Translations under genes and position numbers: made by a program | Source: Clostridium muellerianum | Lineage (GTDB): Bacteria; Bacillota; Clostridia; Clostridiales; Clostridiaceae | DNA length: 64,000 nt | Assembly (NCBI RefSeq): GCF_012926525.1 | Contig: NZ_JABBNI010000016.1 | Span: 1 to 64,000 of the forward strand | Direction of reading: 5' to 3' | Notes under the pieces: generated by a model | Told to the model about the DNA's origin: nothing | Seen by the model: only the letters and a program-made list of their open reading frames with translations | Database searches by the model: none | Part shown: positions 1 to 8,071 of the stretch, one piece after another | Layout: every line of letters begins with the position of its first letter | Position numbering within the stretch: the stretch's first letter is position 1

Positions 1-66
1 GCATATTTATTACCTCCCGTGTGTGTATTTGTGTGGTAACTTTTATATAACACGGTGGTTAAAAAT

Positions 67-1719
67 ATGCCATATTTATTTTTTGGTAGTATTGCCAATT
101 TAGGTTTTTATTTTGCAGAACTAAAGTTATTTAATAAAATTGCTCTAAACCATGATAATATAAAAAGCATATTTACTTTTAATCATACTACAAACGATAT
201 TATTCAGAGTTCAAATGGGTTGCAAGATTTTGCAATATCAGTAAATCATTCAATTCCTGAATGCCTAAATATTTTCTTTATGGTAATTTGGATAACAGGA
301 ATAGTAGTTCTTATAATTACTTCCCTTTGCTGTAATCGTAAGCTTAGTCATATAAAAAAATCAATACACCCATTAGAAAACCAAGAGATAAAAAAAACAT
401 TTCAACAATTTGCAAATAATATTAGAATAAATAGAAAATTGATACTAGGCAAATCGTCATTAGTTGAAACCCCCATTACTTTTGGTCTTTTCACTCCTCA
501 CATAGTATTACCTGCTAATGTCATTAGCCAATTGTCTGAAAATGATATAAAGTATATATTACTTCATGAATTAAATCATTATAAAAATAAAGACATATTA
601 GTTAATTATACAATGCTTATTTTCCAAGCATTGTACTGGTTTAACCCTCTTATTTGGTTCTTATTTAATGAAATGCGTATAGATCGAGAAATTGCCTGTG
701 ATATTTCTGTTTTAAAAATGATTGATGAAAGCTGCTATATTGATTATGGTGAAGCTATTATTAATTTTGCTTATAAAACTTTACAAATACCTTCTTTAGC
801 TGTCTCCTCCAGTATAGGAGGCTCTAAACATCAATTGAAAAAACGCATTCAAGAAATTTCAAATTTTGCTACAGAATCAAAATTATTAAATATAAAAAGC
901 ATACTTATTTTCATATTTATTGGATGTCTTATTTTAAGTCAAACCCCTATAATTTCTGCTGCAGCCTATGACAATAATTTGTATAATTTTAAAGAGCACT
1001 CAGTATCCTATGAAGATCTAAGTTCCTATTTTAATGGCTTTGATGGAAGCTTTGTACTTTATAATTTAAAGTCTAACCAATATAATATTTATAATAAAAA
1101 TAAAAGTATTTTAAGAGTTTCACCAGATTCTACATATAAAATTTTTATTGGATTATTTGGATTAGAATCAGGTATTATACAAGTTAAAGATACTAATATG
1201 AATTGGGGTGGTATAAATTATCCCTATGTAACCTGGAATAAAAATCAGAATTTATACTCTGCAATGCAAAATTCAGTAACTTGGTATTTTCAAGAGATAG
1301 ATGAACAGCTTGGTATGAAAAATTTGCAAACCTATTTTAATCAAACTCATTATGGCAATTGTAATTTTTCTGGCGGAATATCAAATTATTGGATTGAATC
1401 CTCTTTAAAAATATCACCAGTAGAACAAGTTCAACTGTTAAAAAATTTCTACACAAATAAATATAAATTTAAAGAAGAAAATATTAAGAGTATCAAAAAT
1501 GCTATAAAAATATCTAAAAAAGATGGAAATGTTCTTTCTGGAAAAACTGGTACAGGTATTGTTAATGGTAAGAGTATAAATGGTTGGTTTATTGGATATG
1601 TAGAAAAAAATGATAATATTTATTTTTTTGCAACTAACATTCAAAATAGTAATTATGCTAGTGGAAGTACTGCAGCCAAAATTACATTGACTATTTTAAA
1701 GAATAAAAATATCTATTAA
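67..1719 (+). CDS. blaR1: BlaR1/MecR1-type beta-lactam sensor-transducer, 5' end incomplete
   Basis: Membrane sensor that is acylated by beta-lactams and activates a cytoplasmic metalloprotease domain that relieves BlaI/MecI repression. Seen: transmembrane segments; an M56 zinc-protease motif HELNH about 105 residues in; further membrane segments; then a C-terminal penicillin-binding sensor domain with STYK (serine nucleophile), an HYGN motif and KTGTG near the C-terminus. The reading frame opens with GTG at 55, but ATG at 67 has a GGTGG box 8 bases upstream and is preferred. The product (about 550 residues) is roughly 45-50 residues shorter than family members and lacks the first membrane helix. 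The frame is closed by TAA at 37-39, so either a frameshift lies at the window edge or this is a truncated form. A blaI partner, if any, lies outside the window. Family assignment is secure; integrity is uncertain. Confidence 0.85.
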   Translation: MPYLFFGSIANLGFYFAELKLFNKIALNHDNIKSIFTFNHTTNDIIQSSNGLQDFAISVNHSIPECLNIFFMVIWITGIVVLIITSLCCNRKLSHIKKSIHPLENQEIKKTFQQFANNIRINRKLILGKSSLVETPITFGLFTPHIVLPANVISQLSENDIKYILLHELNHYKNKDILVNYTMLIFQALYWFNPLIWFLFNEMRIDREIACDISVLKMIDESCYIDYGEAIINFAYKTLQIPSLAVSSSIGGSKHQLKKRIQEISNFATESKLLNIKSILIFIFIGCLILSQTPIISAAAYDNNLYNFKEHSVSYEDLSSYFNGFDGSFVLYNLKSNQYNIYNKNKSILRVSPDSTYKIFIGLFGLESGIIQVKDTNMNWGGINYPYVTWNKNQNLYSAMQNSVTWYFQEIDEQLGMKNLQTYFNQTHYGNCNFSGGISNYWIESSLKISPVEQVQLLKNFYTNKYKFKEENIKSIKNAIKISKKDGNVLSGKTGTGIVNGKSINGWFIGYVEKNDNIYFFATNIQNSNYASGSTAAKITLTILKNKNIY

Positions 1720-2088
1720 AATAACTTTGTTAGTAGAGAAATAATTTAAAACTTTCACATATTAATTACATCTGCATTAGACCTTCACTAAAAACCGTAT
1801 TGGATTTCTCCAATGCGGTCATATACTATTATGAGTTTTTAATGGTATAGACAAAAATCCTTTATTCCTTATCTTGAGTCCTAGTGTGAATAATAATCGC
1901 TTCTATAAGATAATTGTTTAAATTAGAAATTTAATAAATATGACAAAAGCATACACTCATACCTAAAGCTGAAAATAATAAAAAAAGTGAATATGGAAAC
2001 CATATTATAATACTATCAAATTTATTGTATTGTTTTGCTCAATTGTGAAACAATGTTAGTATTACAAATTAAACAAGGAGGTACTTCT
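1720..2088. other. intergenic region between blaR1-like gene and rubredoxin
   Basis: No open frame of note. It holds an 11-bp inverted repeat at 1794-1804/1809-1819 (ACCGTATTGGA / TCCAATGCGGT, one G-T wobble) with a 4-base loop. This may terminate the upstream gene, although a clean T-run does not follow directly. The rubredoxin promoter region lies at its right end. Confidence 0.5.
2029..2054 (+). promoter_or_regulatory. 7-bp inverted repeat upstream of rubredoxin
   Basis: ATTGTTT and AAACAAT are separated by 12 bases, ending about 35 bases before the rubredoxin start. The position suits an operator or an mRNA hairpin. No regulator is assigned. Confidence 0.3.
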
Positions 2089-2250
2089 ATGCAAAAATAT
2101 GTATGTGTTGTATGTGGATATGTTTATGATCCCGAAGAAGGTGACCCTGATAATGGTATATCTCCAGGCACATCTTTTGAAGATATCCCTGAAGATTGGG
2201 TATGTCCATTATGTGGTGTAGGCAAAGATCAATTTGAAACTACTGAATAA
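2089..2250 (+). CDS. rubredoxin
   Basis: Small one-iron electron carrier (53 residues), used in clostridia for NADH- or ferredoxin-linked reduction of oxygen and peroxide and other redox partners. Seen: the two CxxCG knuckles, CVVCGY near the N-terminus and CPLCGVGK near the C-terminus, whose four cysteines bind Fe, plus the conserved YDPEEGDP and DIPEDWVCP segments. The start is ATG at 2089, which has AAGGAGG upstream; an upstream in-frame ATG at 2035 would add 18 unconserved residues and has no ribosome site. The gene stands alone between terminators. Full length for the family. Confidence 0.97.
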   Translation: MQKYVCVVCGYVYDPEEGDPDNGISPGTSFEDIPEDWVCPLCGVGKDQFETTE

Positions 2251-2253
2251 AAG

Positions 2254-2296
2254 AACTGATGAAGTGTATACAATCATCACTTCATCAGTTTTATTG
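2254..2296 (+). terminator. hairpin terminator after rubredoxin
   Basis: Perfect 13-bp stem 2254-2266/2278-2290 (AACTGATGAAGTG with its complement), followed by TTTATTG. Confidence 0.75.
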
Positions 2297-2305
2297 TGTA
2301 ACGAA

Positions 2306-2343
2306 CAAAAAAGGAGCCTAAAATTATTTTAGACTCCTTTTTA
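2306..2343. terminator. second hairpin, A-run and T-run flanked
   Basis: Stem of AAAAAGGAG.CTAAAA against TTTTAG.CTCCTTTTT with one mismatch. It could stop transcription from either side. Confidence 0.6.
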
Positions 2344-2569
2344 ATTATGGCATTACTATTGTAAAACAAAAAAATTTACTCTTATCTAGTTTGTTATCAA
2401 TTACATTATAAACTAAGTATTTCCATAGCTTCAAAGACTTCTTTTCAATAAGCTCCAAATGAAACTTCTCTTGCCACAGAAATTCCACACCCTATTTATT
2501 TTTTGGTAAAATACTACTATAATTATATATGTTTCACAAAAATATAAAAATAAACAGTGAAAATTACAA

Positions 2570-2655
2570 AACTCAACTTTCTCAATTTAATCATAATGGA
2601 CGCAATACTTTTAGTTAATGGTTATTGAAAATTTTATATGTACAAGAGTTGAGTT
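2570..2655 (+). repeat. short inverted-repeat element, copy A, upstream of hscC
   Basis: An 86-bp segment bounded by the 9-bp inverted repeat AACTCAACT/AGTTGAGTT, ending about 25 bases before the hscC start. Two relatives lie at 19140-19228 and 39263-39345. All three share a gene-proximal end of the form AAAnTTT..ATGT....GTTGAGTT and all sit directly in front of a ribosome binding site. The element may be a mobile repeat or a shared control element. Confidence 0.55.
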
Positions 2656-2680
2656 ATAGAACAATTTAGGAGGACTTAAC

Positions 2681-4381
2681 ATGGCCATTTTAGGAATAGA
2701 TTTAGGTACTACAAATAGTTTAATATCATATTTCACAGAAAATGCTCCCATAATAATACCCAATGCCCTAGGCAGCAAGTTAACACCTTCTGTTGTAAGT
2801 ATTGATGATAATGGTGAAATATTAGTAGGGCAAGTTGCAAAGGAACGTTTAATCACCCATCCTCATTGCACTGTTGCTGCTTTTAAACGTTATATGGGAA
2901 CCAATAAAACCTTTCATATAGGAGAGCATAAGTTTTTACCTGAAGAACTCTCCTCCTTTATTATACGCTCTTTAAAGATGGACGCTGAAGCATATCTAGG
3001 TGAACCTGTAGAAGAAGTCATAATTAGTGTGCCCGCATATTTCAATGATACTCAAAGAAAAGCTACTCAAAGAGCTGGTAGATTGGCTGGCCTAAAAGTA
3101 GAAAGATTAATAAACGAACCTACAGCTGCAGCAGTTGCTTATGGGCTTCACCAAAAGGAAACAGAATCAAATTTCTTAGTTTTTGATTTAGGTGGTGGAA
3201 CCTTTGATGTTTCTATATTGGAATTGTTTGAAAATGTAATGGAAGTAAGAGCTGTATCTGGAAATAACTTTTTAGGTGGAGAAGACTTTACTGAAGTCCT
3301 TGTTAATCTATTTATTGAACATCATAAATTAAATAAAGAAGCTTTAGATCTCAAAGTATATGTTGCTTTAAGAAAGCAAGCAGAAATTTGCAAGAAAAAT
3401 CTTAAAGAAAACAATTCTGCATTTATGAACTGCCACATAGATGGACAAGTTTTAGAATTCAACATAACTCGCCAGGAATTTGAAGCTTCCGCTAAACCAC
3501 TTATTAATAAACTTAGAAGTCCTATTGAAAGAGCTTTAAAAGATGCTTCAATAAATCCAGATGAGCTTGATTCTATAATCCTAGTTGGTGGTGCTACTAG
3601 AATGCCTTTAATAAGCAGTTTTATAAGTAAACTCTTTGGTAGAATACCTTGCTGCAGCATCAATCCTGATGAAGCAGTTGCTTTAGGTGCAGGAATACAA
3701 GCTGCAATGAAAGAAAGAAATTCTGTATTAAAAGAAGTTGTACTTACAGATGTTTGTCCTTATACTCTCGGCACTGATGTAGTAGTTAGAGATACTTCCG
3801 GCAAATTTGAGTCGGGACATTTCTTTCCAATTATAGAACGTAACACTGTAATACCTGCAAGTAAGCAAGAACTTTTGTATACAATATACGATAACCAAAA
3901 ATCCATAAATGTTGGAATATATCAAGGGGAAAGTCGGCTTACAGAAAACAATATTAAGCTTGGAGAACTAAACATTGATGTACCTCAAGCTCCAGCTGGC
4001 ATGGAGGCTATTGCTGTAAGATATACCTATGATATTAATGGAATTTTGGAGGTAGAAGTAACTGCTGTTGAAACTGGATTAAAAAAGAGAATAGTTATCG
4101 AAGAAAATCCAGGTATGATGTCTGAGGAAGAAATTACAAAGAGGCTTAAAGCCTTGGAAAATATAAAAATACATCCAAGAGACAGAATGGAAAATAAACT
4201 GCTTATTGCTAGAGGTGAACGTCTTTATGAAGAATGTCTAGGAAACCACAGAATTTTAATTGACAACATGCTTCAAGATTTTGAATATATATTGAAGCGT
4301 CAAAATAATGATGAAATAAGAAAAGCTGCCAATGTATTAAAGAAAAAATTAGATCAAATAGAAAAATATCAGGAGTTTTAA
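2681..4381 (+). CDS. hscC: Hsp70-family chaperone HscC
   Basis: Specialised DnaK-like ATPase (566 residues) that binds and releases client proteins with a J-domain partner. Seen: nucleotide-binding motifs IDLGTTNSL (residue 5 on), SVPAYFNDTQRKAT, LINEPTAAAVAYGL, DLGGGTFDVS and LVGGATRMP, followed by a substrate-binding part and a short helical lid. The protein is about 50 residues shorter than DnaK and lacks the DnaK C-terminal tail. The segment order (LTPSVVSID, HPH.TVAAFKRYMG, DVCPYTLGTDV) matches E. coli HscC better than DnaK. The start has AGGAGG 8 bases upstream. It is followed 1 base later by a J-domain gene and then a DUF1266 gene, the same partners as in the enterobacterial hscC region. 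Clients are unknown. Confidence 0.9.
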   Translation: MAILGIDLGTTNSLISYFTENAPIIIPNALGSKLTPSVVSIDDNGEILVGQVAKERLITHPHCTVAAFKRYMGTNKTFHIGEHKFLPEELSSFIIRSLKMDAEAYLGEPVEEVIISVPAYFNDTQRKATQRAGRLAGLKVERLINEPTAAAVAYGLHQKETESNFLVFDLGGGTFDVSILELFENVMEVRAVSGNNFLGGEDFTEVLVNLFIEHHKLNKEALDLKVYVALRKQAEICKKNLKENNSAFMNCHIDGQVLEFNITRQEFEASAKPLINKLRSPIERALKDASINPDELDSIILVGGATRMPLISSFISKLFGRIPCCSINPDEAVALGAGIQAAMKERNSVLKEVVLTDVCPYTLGTDVVVRDTSGKFESGHFFPIIERNTVIPASKQELLYTIYDNQKSINVGIYQGESRLTENNIKLGELNIDVPQAPAGMEAIAVRYTYDINGILEVEVTAVETGLKKRIVIEENPGMMSEEEITKRLKALENIKIHPRDRMENKLLIARGERLYEECLGNHRILIDNMLQDFEYILKRQNNDEIRKAANVLKKKLDQIEKYQEF

Positions 4382-4382
4382 A

Positions 4383-6959
4383 ATGAATTATTGGAATATA
4401 TTAGATATTGAACCTACAGTTGATATAAAAGCAATTAAACGAGCTTATGCTAGTAAATTAAAATTATATCACCCTGAGGATGACCCAGAAGGCTTTCAAA
4501 GGCTTAGAGAAGCCTATGAAGCCGTCTTAAAGGAAGCAAAGTATATAAAAGAAGTTAAATCTTCAAATATTGTTAAGGATGAAAAAATAGTTTTACAAAA
4601 TGAAAATATAACATTAAAAGCTAAACTTTCTAACACTTATAATAATTTTAATGAAAATGAACCAGCAAATGTTTCTGAAAACTTAGTGGACAAGTTTATG
4701 AATAAAGTTGATGCAATATACAATGACTTCTTTAAGAGAATTGACATCAACAATTGGATACAGTTATTGGAAGATGAAACCTTTTGGGTATTAGATATAA
4801 AAAAAGCCTTAAGCTTTAATATGCTAGAATTTTTAATGGATAACTATAATCTTCCACATGATGTTTGGCTTTTATTAAATGAATACTTTTTCTGGACTGA
4901 AGAGGAAAATGATTTATATAAACAATTTGATGAATCTTTTATAAATTTCATTATGAGTCAGATTTATTCTCCATGCAGCTTACGTTATGAATTCTTTAAA
5001 AAGGATTATGAATGTAATTATGATGAATTTATATCTCTGCGTTTAACTGCTTTTAATGCACTAATAAATAATAATCTGGAAGTTTCTGAAAAATCTTTAA
5101 AAGCTGCTATGGAGATATTCTCCGATGATCCTGATTTACTTCGTATGATAGGTACATATTATTTGAGGGTTGACAACTTACAAAATTCTAAATCAACTTT
5201 TACTCATTTAATAGAGGTTGCTCCAAAGGAAATTGATGGATACTTAAATAGAGGTTATATATTCTTAAAGCTTAAAGAAATAAATAGTGCTTATTATGAT
5301 TTTCAGCAAGCTCTTACTTTAATGCCTGACAATGTATCAGCTTTAAGAGGACTTGCAAAGTGTTATTTCCATTTTAATAACCTATTAGAATCAAAAATTT
5401 TATATGAACAAATATCTGAAACATGCCCTTATGATGTTGATTCTCGTGCATGCATACTTGAAGTAAATGCTAAATTAATTGATGAATATAGTGAAAAGTT
5501 AACTAATGCTCCTGAAAATATTAGCATATTATACGAATTAGCTAAAATCTATTTTGAAATGGATTATTTTGAACAATGCTACAATACTATTAAAAGACTG
5601 CCTAAAAATGTGGATGTAAATTCTGATATGTATTTATTATTAGCAAGAGCTTTATATAACATGAAAGAAGAGGAAAAATGCTTAAAATTCTTTGATAAAG
5701 CCCTAGCACTGTCATATGAAGAAGGTAAAAATGGTTATGAATCACTTTTCTACAGAGGAGTATTCTTCTTAGAATTAAAACAAGATTATAATGCAGCATT
5801 AAAGGATTTTAAAGCTGCTCTAAAGATAAATAGGTATGATGCTGAGCTCCTGTCTAACCTTGGTGATGCTTATAGATGCAATGGTGATCATCATAAGGCT
5901 GTAGAATTTTGTGATGAAGCTATTAAAATTAATCCATCTAAATGGATATATTATTCTATTAGAGGAATTTCTCACTATGCATTGAAAAATTTTAAAGAAG
6001 CAAGAGATGATCATGGTGTAGTTGTAGATCATAGATATTCTTTTTCTAACGCATGGTATAGAAAAGGTTATTGTCATCTTCAATTAGGAGAATATGAGGA
6101 GGCCGCAAATTCTTTTAAAGAAGCATTAGACTGGCATACATCTATTAAAGATATACATTTGCGTCTAGCTTTAACTCATTTTAAACTTAAAGATTTGAGA
6201 GCTGCTCTTAAGCATATAAAGCTTTATTGTGATGATAAGCCTAAAGATCCTTTTGGTTTCATACTAATGGGAGATATCCATAGAGCTAGTGGAGATGTAT
6301 CAAGAGCCCTTAATGATTATCTTACAGCTTATGAATTAAAACCTGACAGCTGCAAAATACTTAAACTTCTATCCTATTGCTGTTCATATAAACAGGATTT
6401 CAAAAAGGCTTTTGAATATTATGAGAAAATACTAGAAATTAATAAAGAGGATGAGGATGCATATATTAACTCTATATGGCTTTGTGCTGAACTCAATGAT
6501 TTTATAAACGGAGGAACTGCTTCTTCAGATTATGAAAACTTTGTGAAGAAAAATCATGATATTAAATTAAATCCATACACTGAATTCCATTATGGTGTAA
6601 TTTTATACAAAAAGGGCTTATGCAGAATTGCTATTTACAATCTTGAAAATGCACTTGAATTAGGATTAAAAAGTGGTGATTTATTAAGTTATTTAAGTAT
6701 GGTTTATTATGAATCAGGCAACAAGAAAAATGCACTTAAGTTTGCTAAAGAGGCATTAGATACTGATCCTTCTAATGAAGATTTTAAAATTCGTTATGAA
6801 GGTATTCTAAAATATCAGTGCAGAAAAGGCTTTTTAATGTTCAAAACAAATCCGTCTTCACAAAAAGCTTGGCCTTCTACTAAACCATTAGATCATTACC
6901 CTTTAAATTTACCTACTTTAAATATTAGTATAGGAGAAAATTATGAAGAAGATTTATAA
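4383..6959 (+). CDS. J-domain plus TPR-repeat co-chaperone (DjlB/DjlC-like)
   Basis: Large protein (858 residues) with an N-terminal J-like domain (residues 1-55, NYWNILDIEPT..AIKRAYASKLKLYHPEDDPEGF) and then mainly tandem tetratricopeptide repeats from about residue 220 to 820. The canonical HPD tripeptide that drives Hsp70 ATPase reads HPE here, as is usual, to my knowledge, in this divergent J-domain group. No signal peptide or membrane segment is seen, so it is probably cytosolic. It starts one base after hscC with GGAG just upstream, and its 3' end overlaps the next gene by 17 bases, so the three are likely translated together. Inferred role: targets HscC to particular clients through the TPR array. 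Confidence 0.82.
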   Translation: MNYWNILDIEPTVDIKAIKRAYASKLKLYHPEDDPEGFQRLREAYEAVLKEAKYIKEVKSSNIVKDEKIVLQNENITLKAKLSNTYNNFNENEPANVSENLVDKFMNKVDAIYNDFFKRIDINNWIQLLEDETFWVLDIKKALSFNMLEFLMDNYNLPHDVWLLLNEYFFWTEEENDLYKQFDESFINFIMSQIYSPCSLRYEFFKKDYECNYDEFISLRLTAFNALINNNLEVSEKSLKAAMEIFSDDPDLLRMIGTYYLRVDNLQNSKSTFTHLIEVAPKEIDGYLNRGYIFLKLKEINSAYYDFQQALTLMPDNVSALRGLAKCYFHFNNLLESKILYEQISETCPYDVDSRACILEVNAKLIDEYSEKLTNAPENISILYELAKIYFEMDYFEQCYNTIKRLPKNVDVNSDMYLLLARALYNMKEEEKCLKFFDKALALSYEEGKNGYESLFYRGVFFLELKQDYNAALKDFKAALKINRYDAELLSNLGDAYRCNGDHHKAVEFCDEAIKINPSKWIYYSIRGISHYALKNFKEARDDHGVVVDHRYSFSNAWYRKGYCHLQLGEYEEAANSFKEALDWHTSIKDIHLRLALTHFKLKDLRAALKHIKLYCDDKPKDPFGFILMGDIHRASGDVSRALNDYLTAYELKPDSCKILKLLSYCCSYKQDFKKAFEYYEKILEINKEDEDAYINSIWLCAELNDFINGGTASSDYENFVKKNHDIKLNPYTEFHYGVILYKKGLCRIAIYNLENALELGLKSGDLLSYLSMVYYESGNKKNALKFAKEALDTDPSNEDFKIRYEGILKYQCRKGFLMFKTNPSSQKAWPSTKPLDHYPLNLPTLNISIGENYEEDL

Positions 6960-7617
6960 CCCAGATAACTTAAGTGAGGCTCAACTTTGGATGATAGCTT
7001 TAAGTTCAGTATTAGGTGGACAAAACTATCATCGTCATGATACTTTATGTGGCTGTGAAAAAACACCTGAATTAATAGAAGATATTGGACATATGATGAA
7101 ACGTGATTGGGGCATATCAAATAAAGCTGACCTTTTAGGATCTCTTAACTGGCTCCTTAAGGATGGTCATGGAATTGATTTTTTAAAGGAAAGGTACTTT
7201 TTTTCCGCCCTTTCTGAAACTGCGCAAAACGCATATTTGAACAAGCTTGACAAAAATTCTTCAAAATACATTCAGTACAGTCTTATCAAAAATTATGACA
7301 AAATTACTCCTAATGCAGGAGTACTAGCATGGGATTATGGTAGATATGTATTTTTATGTAGATGTGGAGTTTTCCTTAATTATATATCCAGTGAAGAAGC
7401 CTGGAATCTTATGCTTAAAGTTGCTAAACTTGCACAAAAGGCTTACTCCAGCTGGAGGGAATATGGATTAGCTTACATTGCAGGAAGGCAAACCTGGTTA
7501 AAAAACATGTCTGCAGATTCCGCTGAGGAACAAGTTTCCAAGATTAAAAATTTAATTATAGATAAAGAAAGTCCTTGGAATAGATTAGACTGGAATACAA
7601 ATTTAGAGCAAGTCTAA
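6943..7617 (+). CDS. DUF1266 domain protein
   Basis: Cytosolic protein (224 residues). Seen: the signature of the DUF1266 family, an opening LSEAQLWMIALSSVLGG and a C-terminal half with W-DYGR, LCRCGVFLNYIS.EEAW, AYSSWREYGLAY and AGRQTW. Biochemical function is unknown. In E. coli, DUF1266 proteins are encoded beside hscC and its J-domain partners, and the same grouping occurs here with a 17-base translational overlap, which implies a shared function with the chaperone. TAGGAG lies upstream of the start. Family assignment is good; function is open. Confidence 0.8.
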   Translation: MKKIYNPDNLSEAQLWMIALSSVLGGQNYHRHDTLCGCEKTPELIEDIGHMMKRDWGISNKADLLGSLNWLLKDGHGIDFLKERYFFSALSETAQNAYLNKLDKNSSKYIQYSLIKNYDKITPNAGVLAWDYGRYVFLCRCGVFLNYISSEEAWNLMLKVAKLAQKAYSSWREYGLAYIAGRQTWLKNMSADSAEEQVSKIKNLIIDKESPWNRLDWNTNLEQV

Positions 7618-7682
7618 AAATCAATGAATCTTACCTAGTTAAAATACTACAGTAGATAATCAATAGAAATAGAACATATATA

Positions 7683-7719
7683 AAAAAGATGGCACCTATA
7701 ACAAAGTGCCATCTTTTTT
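7683..7719 (-). terminator. terminator of OPT-PqqD unit 1
   Basis: Stem AAAGATGGCAC/GTGCCATCTTT around an 11-base loop, with T-runs on both sides. The same stem sequence recurs after unit 2. Confidence 0.8.
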
Positions 7720-7720
7720 A

Positions 7721-8071
7721 TTACAAATTTATTTTTTCTACATAGTGACAATTAACATCTATATGATTTAAAAATAACAATAGTCTTTCATAAATTGGAT
7801 GAGCTTTATCACCATACTTTACTTCTAGATTTTCTCCAATGTTTTTTACTGTTTTCCTGCCATCTATTTGTAAAAACACATAACTTGCATATTCATCCAA
7901 AGTAATTTTTTTATATTCTGGAATCCTAAACCTAAGCTTTCTAAAGAACTTTTGAACCCTATGGTCTTGTTTTTCAAGTATAGTCACAATATTGTTTTTA
8001 TCTACCTCATATTCTAAATTGTTAGAGATTTTAAATATTATATTTAAAACATCTTCGTTGTTATTTATCAT
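7721..8071 (-). CDS. PqqD-like protein, unit 1
   Basis: 116-residue protein with a PqqD-fold C-terminal part (YASYVFLQIDGRKTVKNIGENLE.KYGD), the fold that in peptide-modifying systems binds leader peptides (RRE domains). The N-terminal 50 residues are charged and not recognised. It overlaps the 3' end of the upstream transporter gene by 11 bases, so the two are translationally coupled. No radical SAM or other peptide-maturation gene is present in the window. Function is inferred only as a soluble partner of the OPT transporter, possibly recognising its peptide substrate or modulating transport. Confidence 0.72.
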   Translation of the reverse strand: MINNNEDVLNIIFKISNNLEYEVDKNNIVTILEKQDHRVQKFFRKLRFRIPEYKKITLDEYASYVFLQIDGRKTVKNIGENLEVKYGDKAHPIYERLLLFLNHIDVNCHYVEKINL

